Under the pieces are notes generated by a model. The model was given only the letters and a program-made list of their open reading frames with translations. It was not told the origin of the DNA and made no database searches. Positions 10,524 through 22,100 of a DNA stretch of 64,000 nt are shown in pieces. The translations under genes were made by a program, and so were the position numbers. Every line of letters begins with the position of its first letter. The stretch's first letter is position 1. This stretch comes from Euwallacea fornicatus (taxonomy: Eukaryota; Arthropoda; Insecta; Coleoptera; Curculionidae), in the NCBI RefSeq assembly GCF_040115645.1, contig NC_089542.1, forward strand, positions 7,732,397 to 7,796,396. The letters are read 5' to 3'.

Positions 10524-11489
10524 TATAAAGTACATGAATCCCAACTTTCTCTTTATTAAGGTCAAAAAAGGTAAATACTTATCTTAAATTATTGGAATGG
10601 ATTATCTGTCCTCGATGTAATTTTCGAGCTTCGCTCATGAAGTCCTGACGTTCATTTATGTACCTGTTGTATTTAATTGCTTTTTGGAATAACCTTAAGA
10701 GTTCGATAATCTCTAATTAGAATTTTTTATATTTATAATGTTATATAAACTTTCAAGGTTAACTTCTTCGAGTCCTATTAAAATTTAGCAAATTGTTTCT
10801 TTAATAAGAAATCTTTCCGTCTGCAGTTATCTGATCTACAGAATAACTTTAAACGAATCTTATTTTTCAATTAGTAGTCTTAATTAAGTCACGTTGTACC
10901 GAATTAAACAATAACATGTTGTGAGTTAATATTTTATTACAAAAATAATACTTTTTTGATCGACTGGGGATTTATCAAAATATGCTTCCCGATATGATCG
11001 ATGATATTTAACAAAATGTGGTAACATCACTTCGCAATATAATACCATGCAAGCATTGCATTATTTCAGTATCGATTAAGTTGTCGTTGGCCTATGTTCA
11101 AGAAAAATCAGCTTTTAATCTGATTTCAGCAATAGAAAACTTAGCCTAACACTCAAGAAATTTGGAGTTTGATACATAATATGAAGAATATAGAACCGTC
11201 GCACAAGCCTGTAATATGTTTTTGTGTACATCTGTTTTAAGAACCTTTCTAATAACGATAAGAAATTTGGGATTAGAACATTCTTTAGCTGAAGCATTAA
11301 AGTTTATAATAAGAGAAACCAATAAACGATTGATAAAAGGTGTTAGATAAAAAAAATAAAAAAACTAATTTCAGTTCAATCATTACACAGTTTTTATATA
11401 AGAATAGGTATTAGTCAGTGCCCAAATACATGTTGATCTAAAATTATGGAGAAATCTAGCTTGTGCATGTTCAATTTTAAATCCTTCTT
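10524..11489. other. Spacer between transposons with one decayed coding piece
   Basis: Mostly featureless AT-rich DNA. The only protein-like stretch is the plus-strand piece described at 11183-11350. Confidence 0.4.
11183..11350 (+). pseudogene. Unidentified C-terminal coding fragment
   Basis: A plus-strand frame of about 55 codons ends at TAA 11348-11350 and contains blocks such as YRTVAQACNMFLCTS and LGLEHSLAEALKFIIRETN. The composition looks like an alpha-helical protein end, and the frame is blocked upstream by TAA. I do not recognise it, and chance cannot be excluded. Confidence 0.2.
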
Positions 11490-11892
11490 GAAGTTCTAAA
11501 ACTGGCTTCAATGAGTATTTTCTGACATAATCCCCTTTTTCCTTTTCCTCTACATACAGTAGTGGTCATAAGTATGGAAACTTCTTTAATATTGCATTTT
11601 TTCTTAACTACCGGGTATAAATTGAAATTGAACATATACAATAGATTCAAAAAATTTTACTTTATCGATATCCTCGGTATATTGGTATTTATTGGTATTG
11701 CCTTTAAAATGCAGATAAAAAAATAAATTTGCTGCGGATAAAAGTATGGAAACTTTTTTCATTTGTTGATAAAAATCGCAAATAATTGATAAATTTATAG
11801 AATTTTGCATAGTATCTGATAAAGTTCATAGTGGTAACAATGCCAAAACGCCATTTGTCTGAAGAAGTAAAACAGTGTATTGTTGAACTATA

Positions 11893-13538
11893 CAGGGTGT
11901 CTCCAAAAAGGTCTGTACAAAGTTCTATCACAGATTTCTGAGGTCAAAACATGACGATTTAACGCAATTTACCTTAGTCCAAAAGTGGACGGTTTTCGAA
12001 ATACAGGGCGTCAAAGTGAAAACAAAAAAAAGCAAAAAAATTAATTTCTTGGTTGGTAATGCTATCAGCTAAGAAATCAGAATCCGTTTACATTTTCGAT
12101 GCACAATGTAGAGGGCGTTGTCAGCGCTCGATGAACCCTCTTTAAAAGGGCATAACTTTTTCATCATCCGGTATAAAATTTATTTATGACTAAAATTGTG
12201 TTTTCCTACATTTTTTAAGGAAAAAAGGTCTCTTGTTAAAAATCTCTACGAGGCTTCCTTCTTGAGATATTTGAAGCTTAAAGTTCGCTGCATGTCTTGA
12301 ACAATAATTTTAATGTACTACATATCTATTCTTACAGTTGGATCGAAAAAAATCAAAACTTAAATATTAATTTTATTGTTACTAATATTTTATTTACGGA
12401 TGAAGCTTATTTTTCGAGAAGTGGAATTACTAATTTATACAATGAACATGTTTATTCTGATGAGAATCCGCATGCTACGAAAGTGGTACATTATGAACGT
12501 GAATTTAAGATTAATGTATGGGCAGGAATAATTGACAATTTTATTATTGGCCCTGTCATTTTGCCGCACCGCTTATGTGGTGAAAGTTATTTGGAACATG
12601 TTTAAAATACAATGCCAGAATTTTTGGAAGATCTTCCTTTACAACTTTGGCAAGATATGTGGTTTATGCATGACGGTGCTCCGCCACATTTTACTATAAA
12701 TGTGCGCAACTATTTAAATCAACAGTACTCACGAAGATGGATAAGTAGAGGAAATGATGCTCCGGTACCATGACCACCGCGCTCACCGGATTTAACTCCG
12801 ATGGATTATTTTTTATGGGGGACTCTAAAGTCCATGGTATACTTCACGGCCATAAATAGTGAAGAGGAACTATGGGGACGAATTCAAAATGCAGTAAACA
12901 TTTTAAAGAACGACGAAGAATTGATGAATAGAGTACATTTTAATTTCTTGCGTCGGATTAATCTTTGTATGCAAGTCAATGGTGGTCATTTCGAACATCT
13001 ACTAAAAGTATCATTTTTTCGTGTTTATGTTTAGTATCTATGTTTTAAATGTAATTTGTAATCTATTTTTAAGTTTTGATTTTTTTCGGTCCAACTGTAA
13101 GAATAGATATGTAGTACATGTAAATTATTGTTCAAGACGTGCAGCGAACTTTAAGCTTCAAATATCTCAAGAAGGAAGCCTCGTAGAGATTTTTAACAAG
13201 AGACTTTTTTTCCTTAAAAAATGTAGGAAAACACAAGTTTAGTCATAAATAAATTTTATACCGGGTGATGAAAGAGTTATGTCCTTTTAAAGAGGGTTCA
13301 TCGAGCGCTGACAACGCCCTCTACATTGTGCATCGAAAATGTAAACGGATTGTGATTTCTTAGCTGATAGCATTACCAACCAAGAAATGAATTTTTTTGC
13401 TTTTTTTTGTTTTCACTTTGACGCCCTGTATTTCGAAAACCGTCCACTTTTGGACTAAGGTAAATTGGGTTAAATCGTCATGTTTTGACTTCAGAAATCT
13501 GTGGTAGAATTTTGTACAGACCTTTTAGAGACACCCTG
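11893..13538 (+). mobile_element. Long-TIR (CAGGGTGTC) transposon inside the Tc1
   Basis: Flanked by TA on both sides. The terminal inverted repeats run about 472 bp (11893-12364 and 13067-13538) and reach into the 5' part of the former transposase. The insertion point is a Tyr codon of the Tc1 transposase. Confidence 0.88.
12297..13034 (+). pseudogene. Transposase remnant of the long-TIR element (N-terminus lost)
   Basis: The frame encodes the catalytic two thirds only: LFTDEAYFSRSG (first Asp), MWFMHDGAPPHF (second Asp) and PPRSPDLTPMDYFLWG (third Asp, 43 residues after the second). Stops interrupt it at about 12602 (TAA) and 12772 (TGA). The N-terminal DNA-binding part is missing and its place is taken by the extended inverted repeat. 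The copy at 59072-59788 is open across the same stretch. Confidence 0.8.
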
Positions 13539-14755
13539 TATAGAAATGGAAACAGGCAGTGCGATATTTCTAGTACTTTAAATATCTCCAAAGGTACTAT
13601 CTTCAAAATATTAAAACGCTTCCATGAACGTCAAAGAACAAGCAATGTTCCACGACCGGATAGGCCCAAAAATATTCCAAAAGTACCGTAAAATTAATAA
13701 AAAGGATGTCGGTGAAAAACCCAAAGTTGACTTCGGTGGATATTTCAAGGCGCCTTGCCGAAGAACACAACATCGTGGTTCCAAACGGAACAGTGCGGAG
13801 AATTTTAGTGAATGAAGGTTTATTTGGTAGGGTTCCTGTAAAGAAACCGCTTATTTAAAAAAAAATAGAAAGGCCCGACTTTCATTCGCTTGGGAGCACA
13901 TCAATTGGTCGTCAGAAAAATGGAAAACCATCTTGTGGAGTGATGAAAGCAAATTTCAGCTGTTCGGAAGTGATGGTATTCGATACGTTAGAGGTCCCAA
14001 GAATGAAAGATTCAACCCTAAATACCAATTGCCGACTGTGAAACACGGCGGTGGAAGCGTCATGGTGTGGGGATGTTTTTCGGCGTCTGGCGTTGGTCCA
14101 TTAATTAAAATAAACGGCATTATGGACCGATTCGCTTATAAAGATATATTGGTAAACCATATGCTTCCGTTTGCTGAGTGGGAAATGCTGTTATCTTGGA
14201 GTTTCCAACAAGATAATGACCCAAAGCTCACATCTAAGCTCGTTAAAAATTGGTTTGAAGTAAATTGTGTGCCGAAAATGGAATGGCCTTCCCAGAATCC
14301 GAACCTGAATCCGATCGAACATCTTTGGGAACATCTGGGAAGACAAATTAGAAAAGAAAAAATTTACAATGTCAATCATTTGTTTAGTATTATAGAGCGA
14401 GAGTGGAAATTAATTTTCGTGGAAACGTGTAAAAAACTGGTTTGTTCTATGAACGAGAGGTGTCGCGATGTTATTAAAGCAAATGACTATGCCACCAAAT
14501 ATTAAATAAAAATCGAAATAAATGTTATTTTGCTTTAGTTATTTAAATAAAATGTATAGGTTTCCATACTTTTGTCCACCTTAAAATTTTCATTCCTGTT
14601 GATTATTTTTTGAGAATATTTCAGAGCGTCCCCTATTGTATATTTGGATAGCGTACATTCTTATCTAACAATACTATGAAGACAATCTTATAAAAGTAAC
14701 ACAGAAAGAAAATCTGTAGGAATATTTAAAGTTTCCATACTTATGGCCACTACTG

Positions 14756-15610
14756 TACATGTAAAATTCGCGGTTCAAGGGTGGAGAGAAACGACACAAT
14801 TCTCGGAGCACTTCTTTATTCTCCGTGAACCAAAAATGGAATCCAGATACAACACGGTATCCATACACAGAACACATCCCCTATTTGTGAGAGAACCGTT
14901 AAGATGGAAGGGCTGTCCATTCTTTTTTCCACGGGTACCAAACCCCTAAACGTCATTCTCACCTACCCTAAAAGAATTTATAAACAAGCCTCTCTTCCCA
15001 CGCTAATCTGGGGAAGAGCTTGGTACCAAAAGCCCGTACCACTTTCAGATAATGCCAATTAATCATTTTAACATAAAGAAGAAATGTGAGGAGATTCATG
15101 ACAACCCTTTTATCATTTTCTCGCATTTATCTTGGGAGGAATTTAGAGCCAGAACCCCATGATATTTTCAGATAATTGATTAATACTTTCAACACGGACA
15201 AAGAATGCTCACATATACCTGTTTTACTTTTTCTATTAAACTTTTTAATATTTTCGAAAACTCATAAAGGGGAGTATATACTTGGCTCCATGAAATGCAA
15301 TGATGATTTTTCATTAACCAAACTGCTTGTTTGTAGCAGTCTGGTGATACGAGAGACATTTCGTGAGGTGATTTAAAATTATAGTGACATATTTCTTTTC
15401 CATCGTACGCTGTTCTTTTAAAATAAATTTATTTTCTACTAAAAAATCTTGCACGTCAACCACCGATAATTTCATATCTTTAATTTTTCAAACTTTTCAA
15501 ATATTACTTTTTTGTCTGTATAGATTTGAATTGGTTGATTCAGTTTTTTCAATTTTTTTTAGATAAGAATAAGCTCCTGTTGTGCATTTAATATTATTTT
15601 CCACAAAAAA
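14756..15610. other. Unassigned stretch between Tc1 and LINE
   Basis: The first 300 bp are richer in GC than their surroundings and could be a fragment of an LTR or another repeat, but I see no ends or target duplications. The remainder is AT-rich and featureless. Confidence 0.3.
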
Positions 15611-15617
15611 ACAACTT

Positions 15618-17384
15618 AACAGTCTTAATAAAAACATCAAACGAATGGTATATGAATATAGGCAGGAGAAATGGATGGAAACATGCAGAGAAATAGAAAA
15701 CGACCACGGGAAATCATACTGGACAAAAATAAAAAAACTAACCCAATACAAAAAAACAGGCAGAATCAACACACTTACGGAACACGGAAAAGAGCTTCAG
15801 ACAGATCAAGAAATTGCGGACGCCTTTGCCAGACACTTTGAAGAGGCCTTCAAAACCTCGACAAACTCAAAATTCGATAAAAATCATTGGGATTTTATAA
15901 ATCAATGGCACGACAACTACTTTAACCACTCATCTACGCACGCATTCACAGAAATCACAGATGAAGAATATTACGAGGCGCTCACAAACCTCAAAAATAC
16001 GGCCCCAGGAAAAGACAACATCAAAAGTGACACACTTAAACAATTAACCCCGGAAACCCACAACATCATCAAACACCGATTTAATAAATGCATCATAAAT
16101 AAAGACATACCGGACTCATGGAAAACAGGCATCATAATACCCATCCCAAAAACTGGCACGGATCACAACACACCAAAAAACTACAGACCAATTACGTTAT
16201 TACCAGTGATATCAAAACTCTTTGAACTAATCATCAAGAAAAGGTTACAAAAAGCAATTTGACATCACATACCAAAATACTAGTTTGGCTTCAAACCCAA
16301 ACACTCTACGATACATCCACTCTTCGTACTGACCAACAACATTCAATCGACTCATCTAGACGACGGGAAAACTGCCAGTCTATTCATGGACATCAACAAA
16401 GCCTTTGACAGTGTCTGGCACAGGGGACTATTACACAAACTTCACCAGATACAAACTCCCGACTATCTATTATACACAATCAAAACACTATTAAAAAACA
16501 GACAATTACAAGTAAAAATAAACCAGACTTGCTCCTCCTTTTTTTCTCAGGAACAAGGTCTCCTACAGGGCTCTCCACTCTCCCTGCTACTGTATAATGT
16601 ATAGTGCCACGACATATACAACCATAATTTACAAAACAAAGGAGAAAGAGACAAAACGGCCTACATACTACAATACGCAGACGATACAGCAATCATTGTA
16701 CATGACAAAAACACAAAAAAAGCGACAGATAGACTATAACTACTGACAGACTCCATAATGAAGTGGTTCTACAAATGGCGACTAACATCGAACGCCAACA
16801 AAAACCAACTTCTACTATCAAATCACAAAATTAAAACCAACTCACCGAAGATCATGGCGGACGGTCAAATAACAAAACACACAAACGACATTAAATATCT
16901 AGGAATTACTATAGACAACAAGACGAAGTTTACAAAACACCTGAACAATACTAGAACAGAGGTTAAGAGAAGAGCAAAACACTTTAGGTCACTGACATAC
17001 AAAAACAAGGGAATTATCACAAAAACAGCAACCATAATTTACAAATCCGTTTGCCGACCCCTGCTAGAATACGGACACATCCTAAGAGCTAACGCAACGA
17101 CCAAAACCAAACAACACATACTAATAACGGAACAAATCGCAATAAGGACAATTACAAAAATACTACATCCGGTAAACCCACTGCACAATCCGCCCAATCA
17201 ACTTCTATACGAACGAACGAACTTAATTAAAATCACAGACAGACTCCTACAACTACAACCCAAATGGGCAAACAACCTCAATAATAGGGCAATACTAGAC
17301 GCACTATGCCTGACGAGACAAAAAACCACTTCCCAATTTCTATTCCCGTTCCATACGCTATATGAAATTTCAAGACAAATCTGA
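15618..17384 (+). pseudogene. LINE ORF2, reverse transcriptase region, with in-frame stops
   Basis: One frame runs through the whole 1767 bp with four stops (TGA 16260, TAG 16281, TAG 16602, TAA about 16737) and no frameshift. The reverse transcriptase blocks are clear: APGKDNIKSDTLK, IIPIPKTG, NYRPITLLPVISKLFE, DINKAFDSVWH, QGLLQGSPLS and the active site YADDTAIIV. Expected to make cDNA for target-primed integration; this copy is dead. The endonuclease domain and ORF1 are lost to truncation. The Jockey clade call rests on overall layout. Confidence 0.85.
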
Positions 17385-17444
17385 CATTAACAAGACTCCC
17401 TACTAACAAAACACAAACTGAGAGTTTTTTTTCTTTTTTTTTAT

Positions 17445-17621
17445 GTTTTTTCTTTTTTTCTTTTTCTCCTTTTTTTTTCTTTTTTTTCTTTTTTTCTTTT
17501 TTTACTTTTTTTTCTTTTTTTACTTTTTTTTCTTTTTTTTCTTTTTTTTTCTTTTTTTTTTCTTTTTTTCTTTTTTTTCTTTTTTTCTTTTTTTCTTTTT
17601 TTTCTTTTCTTTCTTCTTCTT
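17445..17621. repeat. Polypyrimidine tract (T6-9 C)n
   Basis: About 175 bp of almost pure T and C on plus, with only two A residues, made of T runs spaced by single C. It lies between the ORF2 stop and the LINE 3' signature, so it is probably an expanded part of the LINE 3' UTR. Confidence 0.9.
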
Positions 17622-17710
17622 GAAGGAAACGTTGGCATGGATACATATAATAGTGTAAATTTGGACAGAAAGACCTAGCGGTCGATAGCCTATTTCCTAG
17701 GAAATAAAGA

Positions 17711-17712
<2 letters not shown>

Positions 17713-17742
<30 letters not shown>
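17713..17742. repeat. (ATT)n microsatellite, 3' tail of the LINE
   Basis: About ten ATT repeats directly after the GAAATAAAGATTG motif. Simple-repeat tails of this sort are usual at the 3' ends of Jockey/I-type LINEs. Confidence 0.9.
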
Positions 17743-17785
17743 TTCCTGCAAACTTCAAAGAAACCCATCAATATTTTAAGAGATA

Positions 17786-19078
17786 CCAGGTCTGTAAATA
17801 TGAAACTGGAATTTGCCTCCAAATATCCCTAGTGGTCAATATAGTAGATACTACCTTATCGTGTTATTAGGGTACTATATCTCTTATTTACATCTGAGAA
17901 TGATTTTCAAATCATAACAATACAGGTTCAATACTGCAGTACAGTTTGCAATAGCTTTGAGTATGTCGAATTTTGTGCCTACAAATTACGATTTGCGGAC
18001 AGCATTGATTTTCTGTTAACACTTGTAAAAAACGGCTGCAGATTCACATCGCATGCTTGTTGAAGCTTACGGTGAACATCCCCTCAGAAAATCACAGTGC
18101 TGTGAATGGTTTAAAAAATTCAAAAGTGGCAATTTTGACGTCAACAACGAAGAGCGTGGAAAAAAAAACCACCGAAGAAGTTTGAAGACGGAGAGTTGCA
18201 AGCTTTGTTAGATGAGGATGATACTCAAACGCAACAACAATCAGCGAACCAATTAAATGTGACACGAGAAGCCATTTCCATTCGTTTGAAAGCTATGGGA
18301 AAAATTCAGAAGATAGGAAAATGGGTTCCACATGAACTCAATGAAAGACGGCAAGAAAATCGAAAAACCACTTGCCAATTGTTGCTTACCAGGTATTGCA
18401 GAAAGTCATTTCTTCATCGAATTGTGACTGGTGACGAAAAATGGATCTATTTTGAGAATCCCAAACGTAAAAAATCATGGGTAACTCCAGGCGAACCATC
18501 AGCATCGTCAGCAAGACCAAATCGATATGGACGGAAAACAATGCTCTGTGTTTGGTGGGATCAAAAAGGGGTAATTTATTATGAACTGCTAAAACCTGGA
18601 GAAACAGTTAATACTGAACGTTACCGACAACAAATGATGGACTTGCATCGAGCTTTGCGTGAAAGACGACCAGAATATCAAGAACGGCATCACAAGGTGA
18701 TATTGCTTCACGATAATGCACCATCACACACTGCAAAACTGGTGAAGGAAACGATTGGGACGTTTCATTGGGAAGTACCATCGCATGCGGCTTATTCACC
18801 CGACTTAACACCATTCGATTATCACTTATTTGCGTCGATGGGACACGCTCTTGCAGAACAGCACTTCACCTCTTACGAAACAGTTCAAAAATGGCTCGAT
18901 GAACGGTTTGCCTCAAAAGAACAGTTCTTTTGGCGTGGCATCCACAAATTGCCAGAGAGATGGGAAAAATGTATGTGTAACGATGGGAAATATTTCGAAT
19001 AAAATATTTTTTATAATTATTGCGCAGCTAAGTTATACTTTTTATTAAAAGATTCTGGTTTCATATTTACAGACCTGG
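17786..19078 (+). mobile_element. Mariner (DD34D) transposon
   Basis: Ends CCAGGTCTGTAAATATGAAAC and its inverse, flanked by TA at 17784-17785 and 19079-19080. The length of 1293 bp is normal for mariner. It sits in the decayed reading frame described at 19082-20095. Confidence 0.92.
17963..19002 (+). pseudogene. Mariner transposase, DD34D, disrupted
   Basis: The frame starts MSNFVPTNYDLRTALIFC at 17963, then meets two stops, continues HRMLVEAYGEHPLRKSQC, and shifts frame in a run of nine A at 18160-18168. From 18170 to 19002 it is open: TGDEKWIYF (first Asp), LLHDNAPSH (second Asp) and YSPDLTPFDYHLF (third Asp), ending at the usual DGKYFE. The spacing and the WW-QKG-YYELL block are classical mariner. 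The inactivating changes are few, so the copy is not very old. Confidence 0.9.
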
Positions 19079-19081
19079 TAT

Positions 19082-20095
19082 ACAAGCGTCGAACTGTCCA
19101 GTTTTAGCGCTGAGTATTGATATTGTTTTAATTGACTCCTTATTACCGGTGATAACTGATTTTGATGGAAACCATCCAGCATTTTTTAATTTTTGAGTTT
19201 CGTTAAAATTAAGGGAAAGATAGCCTTTCAACATCCAAATCAAACCTACAGCTCCTACTGAATCAATCATTTTACCATTTATTTGAGATATAAATTCTAT
19301 AACAATGAAAACTAGCCTATTATTAATTAGCATGATTGTTTGAAAAACTATTCCGTCGGCTTTAGTTAATTCTCTTTCTATACCGCGTAATTCAAGAAGG
19401 TGGCTTGTCCTTATAACTTTTTTGTTTTTAAACTTGGAATGGTGAAATTTGGCGGAAGCTACATAAGAATATAGCCGATTGATTGACATTAATGACGTTT
19501 ATCTAGCACTTCCGGTTTAACCGGAAATGACCTCAACTTTCGATTTTTAAACGTAATGCCCCATAAATTTTTACTTCTTTGGAATCCAGAGGTTATTTTT
19601 AGTCTTAAAATATGTTATTAAAAAAATTGTTTTTTGGTATTTTCATTTCGAGCTACGCCATTGAAAATGAAATATATAATAAAAAAATACGAATTTTTTA
19701 AAATTACATTTTTTAGGCTAAAAATGGCCTCTAGATTCTATAAAAGTAAAAATTTATAAAGTATTACATTTAAAAATCGGAAATTGAAGTCATTTCTGGT
19801 TAAACCGGAAGTGCTAGATAAACGTCATTAATGTCAATCAATCGGATTTATGTTCATACAGCTTCCCTTTAAATTTCAATTTTCCTAGTTTCAAAACAAA
19901 AAAGTTACAAGAGCGAGTCACCTTCTTGAATCACCCAGTGTATAAAAAGCTGTCACATAGTAAAGTGTATTTCTCAATTTCATGTGGAGGAATCAAAATT
20001 GCATAATTGTTTTCTAAGTTTGTGAGTAAAAATAGCTTGTGGGCATGATATTTTGAATATATAATCGAATTATCTAAGTAAAGTTTTTGGTCAAA
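19082..20095 (-). pseudogene. Unidentified host-like coding remnant split by a MITE
   Basis: Two minus-strand pieces read as protein. The 5' piece (20095-19943) contains KLFLLTNLENNYAILIPPHE and KYTLLCDSFLY. After the MITE (19383-19940), the 3' piece (about 19380-19082) is open for 100 codons (ERELTKADGIVFQTIML..., GAVGLIWMLKGYLSLN, AGWFPSKSVITGNKESIKT) and, when the mariner is removed, ends in a stop two codons later. The two pieces are in different frames by one base, so there is a lost base or a splice site at the MITE. I do not recognise the protein. Two transposons bound it exactly, so it predates both. Confidence 0.35.
19383..19940. mobile_element. MITE with CCGGGTGATTCAAG-type ends
   Basis: 558 bp flanked by TA, with inverted repeats of more than 200 bp nearly identical to those of the defective transposon at 9159-10523. 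It has no coding content and is the internally deleted form of that family. Confidence 0.85.
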
Positions 20096-20217
20096 TTAAG
20101 AATATTCATTTTAGAACTTTAGAACCGAGACTATCTAAGAATTTTCTGTTGGATCTTATTACTTCTCTAACGTTTATAATAGGACTAGTACTTTTTTCTT
20201 TTATTTTTATTTATATA

Positions 20218-20669
20218 TGTCAGCGCCTTCGAAATTATTTACAATTAGTGATAAGGAAAAGGGATCCTTGAAATGGTTAAATTTCGGGTGATGAGTTTTT
20301 AAGGGAGTCTTTCGGTCCTTAAATTATGGGCGGCTGACTGATTTGTGTAGTTTGTTAGGACAAAGAACAGACCTGGCGTGGGAAATTGCGCCAGGTCGGG
20401 TGGAACGGGGCCAGGAGGGAGGAAAAAGAAGGAGCGTTGAGCAGTTTTGAAGAAAGAAGGATTTAAGAAAGACTGGCCCCGGATCACCAATTCTTAGTCC
20501 CCTTTTCTTTTGTTTTTTTTTGCTTTTATTAAAGATTATATAAGTTGCTTCGTGCTAATTAGCGTTTAACCTACTCTTATTTTCTGAATAACACCTTTTA
20601 TATTATTCGTGTGTGTTTCATTTCGTGGACATGGATGTCGAACAGGATACGTGCTCTCCCAATCCGACA
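20218..20669. mobile_element. Probable solo LTR (TGTC...GACA, TATA target duplication)
   Basis: A 452-bp block starts TGTCAGCGCC and ends CAATCCGACA, and is flanked by TATA at 20214-20217 and 20670-20673. Its base composition differs from the neighbourhood (GC-rich centre), and TGTC/GACA ends with a 4-bp target duplication fit a Gypsy-type LTR. No internal retroviral sequence is present. The call is inference from the ends alone. Confidence 0.5.
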
Positions 20670-20673
20670 TATA

Positions 20674-21855
20674 TTTTTTTCGAATCTGTTGGTTCAATTC
20701 TATGTCTGTTGTAAAAAATTACCGTTGTTCTATAAGTTTTTTAACATGTAATCTAAGAGAAAATTAGATAAGGGGCTATGACGTCAAATGTGCCGTTTTC
20801 GCAAAGACGATGTTACCTGCTATTACGTTATTTTTGTAGTCGAAGGGGGTATGGGCGGCTATCGTAATGTTAATTTATAGGTGTATTGCGAAAACTGTTT
20901 TTTCCATTACGTAAAAATTAACATAGAGTCTTATGGCAAAAAGTTTGTCACTACGTTAAGGATAACGTTAAATGTATCTCTGTCTTATTGTGGATGGAGC
21001 GCAGTGACAGGAGCGTACTTAGAAATTTTTTCTGAGGCGTCACCTGGTTGAGACAGAGGTCCGTACTTACATATGGAGATTTGGGCGTAGTAGGGGGTCA
21101 AGTTTGTTGTGCGCACACACCCGTGTGAATCTGAAATGGTGGTTCTTAAATTTTGAGGTATTAACTTCAAAATCTTAAATTTAGGTAAGTAAAAAAATAT
21201 ATGCTCTCCTAATATATATTTTTATTTCTTAACACATTAATAATAATAATACTAACATAAGTTAACATCAGTGAACAATACTTTAAACTAATATTACACA
21301 TTTTTCCAAGACAAATACATTATGTAGTTACTTCACATTAGTACAATTATATGTTGTTTGACCTAATTTTGCAGACCCCCATGAGAACAACATTTACATC
21401 ATACATTTTTCAATATGTAGTGTGTACAAATACCCGTTGTATGGTTCAACTTTGGAAACCTGATACGTTTTGTAAATTACTCATCACTACCAGAATCAGA
21501 TCCATATTTAGATCGACGATAAAACGAATTTTCTTAGTGTAAGAATTTTTATGCATTTACTCGTTACAATCTTCTTCAGACATAATCAGAAATCAGACTT
21601 CTTGAAAACAACTCTGATACTAAAACGACTTTCTTTTTTATACCTTTTCAGGCAAGTCATGTGAAAATCGTGAAATATGAATATTTGGTTCCCAATATGA
21701 AATTTATTAATTGAATATTAGTTAAACATTTTTATTTAATTATAGCAATATTTTTCTCACTCATAGAAAATGTCCTAATCTGAGCTGCAAAGTATATTTC
21801 TATTTTTAAGTGGTATGACCCTATCATTTTTAAATATATACAACGCAAAATAGGA
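20674..21855. other. Unassigned 1.2-kb stretch
   Basis: No convincing gene or repeat end. It includes a moderately GC-rich part (20760-21130) that may be an old repeat fragment and an AT-rich part after it. Confidence 0.3.
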
Positions 21856-22056
21856 TTATATGCTTCCATTATCTCTATCAACCTTCTGAACAGAAGAACA
21901 AGCTCTTTCCTTAATGTATTCCCATTTGTACTTACAATAATGTATCAAAATTTGTCTGGTTAGTGTCCAAGGTAATTCCGATTGTAAAGCAAATTCTGTA
22001 GCATTTGAGCTATATTGGTAAATTGCTTTAATGCATAGATCTTTTAGAGAATCCAT
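21856..22056 (-). CDS. Possible terminal exon of an unidentified gene
   Basis: After an acceptor-like TTTTCGTAG the minus strand encodes MDSLKDLCIKAIYQYSSNAT, then LPWTLTRQILIHYCKYKWEY and ends at a stop after DRDNGSI (66 codons). The sequence has a SOCS-box-like flavour (SLKDLC...LP) but I cannot assign it. The pieces at 24377-24830 lie upstream on the same strand, with only two transposons between, so they may be exons of one gene. Start and splice site are uncertain. Confidence 0.35.
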   Translation of the reverse strand: MDSLKDLCIKAIYQYSSNATEFALQSELPWTLTRQILIHYCKYKWEYIKERACSSVQKVDRDNGSI

Positions 22057-22100
22057 CTACGAAAATAATAAAGTGAAACAATGATACTGACAATAACATA

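Larger units (their letters stand above)
11490..13538. repeat. Duplicated segment, copy 1 (twin at 58231-60347)
   Basis: From 11490 to 13538 the sequence is nearly identical to 58231-60347, including about 66 bp outside the Tc1 end, the first 336 bp of the Tc1 and the inserted long-TIR element. The left match stops at GAAGTTCTAAAACTGG. At the right, copy 1 continues into the rest of the Tc1, while copy 2 continues into an R1-like LINE. Confidence 0.85.
11840..14505 (+). pseudogene. Tc1 transposase, DD34E, broken by an insertion and frameshifts
   Basis: The frame starts MPKRHLSEEVKQCIVELY at 11840 and is cut by the inserted element in that Tyr codon. It resumes at 13541 as RNGNRQCDISSTLNISKG (helix-turn-helix). 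After frameshifts near 13680 and 13750 and a stop near 13855, the catalytic half is open from 13933 to 14505 (190 codons). The catalytic Asp is in WSDESKF, the second in FQQDNDP and the Glu in NPIEHLWEHLG; the expected stop follows ATKY. Cut-and-paste transposase by family; this copy cannot be functional. Confidence 0.85.
11557..14755 (+). mobile_element. Tc1-like (DD34E) transposon interrupted by a long-TIR element
   Basis: Ends are CAGTAGTGGTCATAAGTATGG and its inverse (CCATACTTATGGCCACTACTG), flanked by TA at 11555-11556 and 14756-14757. A second GTTTCCATAC motif lies just inside each end. Removing the inserted 11893-13538 element with one TA restores a normal element of about 1.55 kb. Confidence 0.88.
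15611..17743 (+). mobile_element. 5'-truncated Jockey-like LINE, copy 2
   Basis: Non-LTR retrotransposon truncated inside ORF2 at about 15611. Its 3' end carries the conserved GTCGATAGCCTATTTC...GAAATAAAGATT signature, also found at 42612-42645, followed by an (ATT)n tail at about 17716-17741. The protein matches ORF2 of the LINE at 32.3-34.8 kb throughout. Confidence 0.85.

Noticed and set aside
11604..11931. Minus-strand frames of 68 and 75 codons, repeated at 58345-58672
   Set aside because: They recur only because the DNA segment is duplicated; they lie across a Tc1 TIR and a TIR of another element.
17278..17751. Minus-strand frame of 157 codons, lysine/glutamate-rich
   Set aside because: It is the reverse reading of the polypyrimidine and ATT repeats; no real protein composition or homology.
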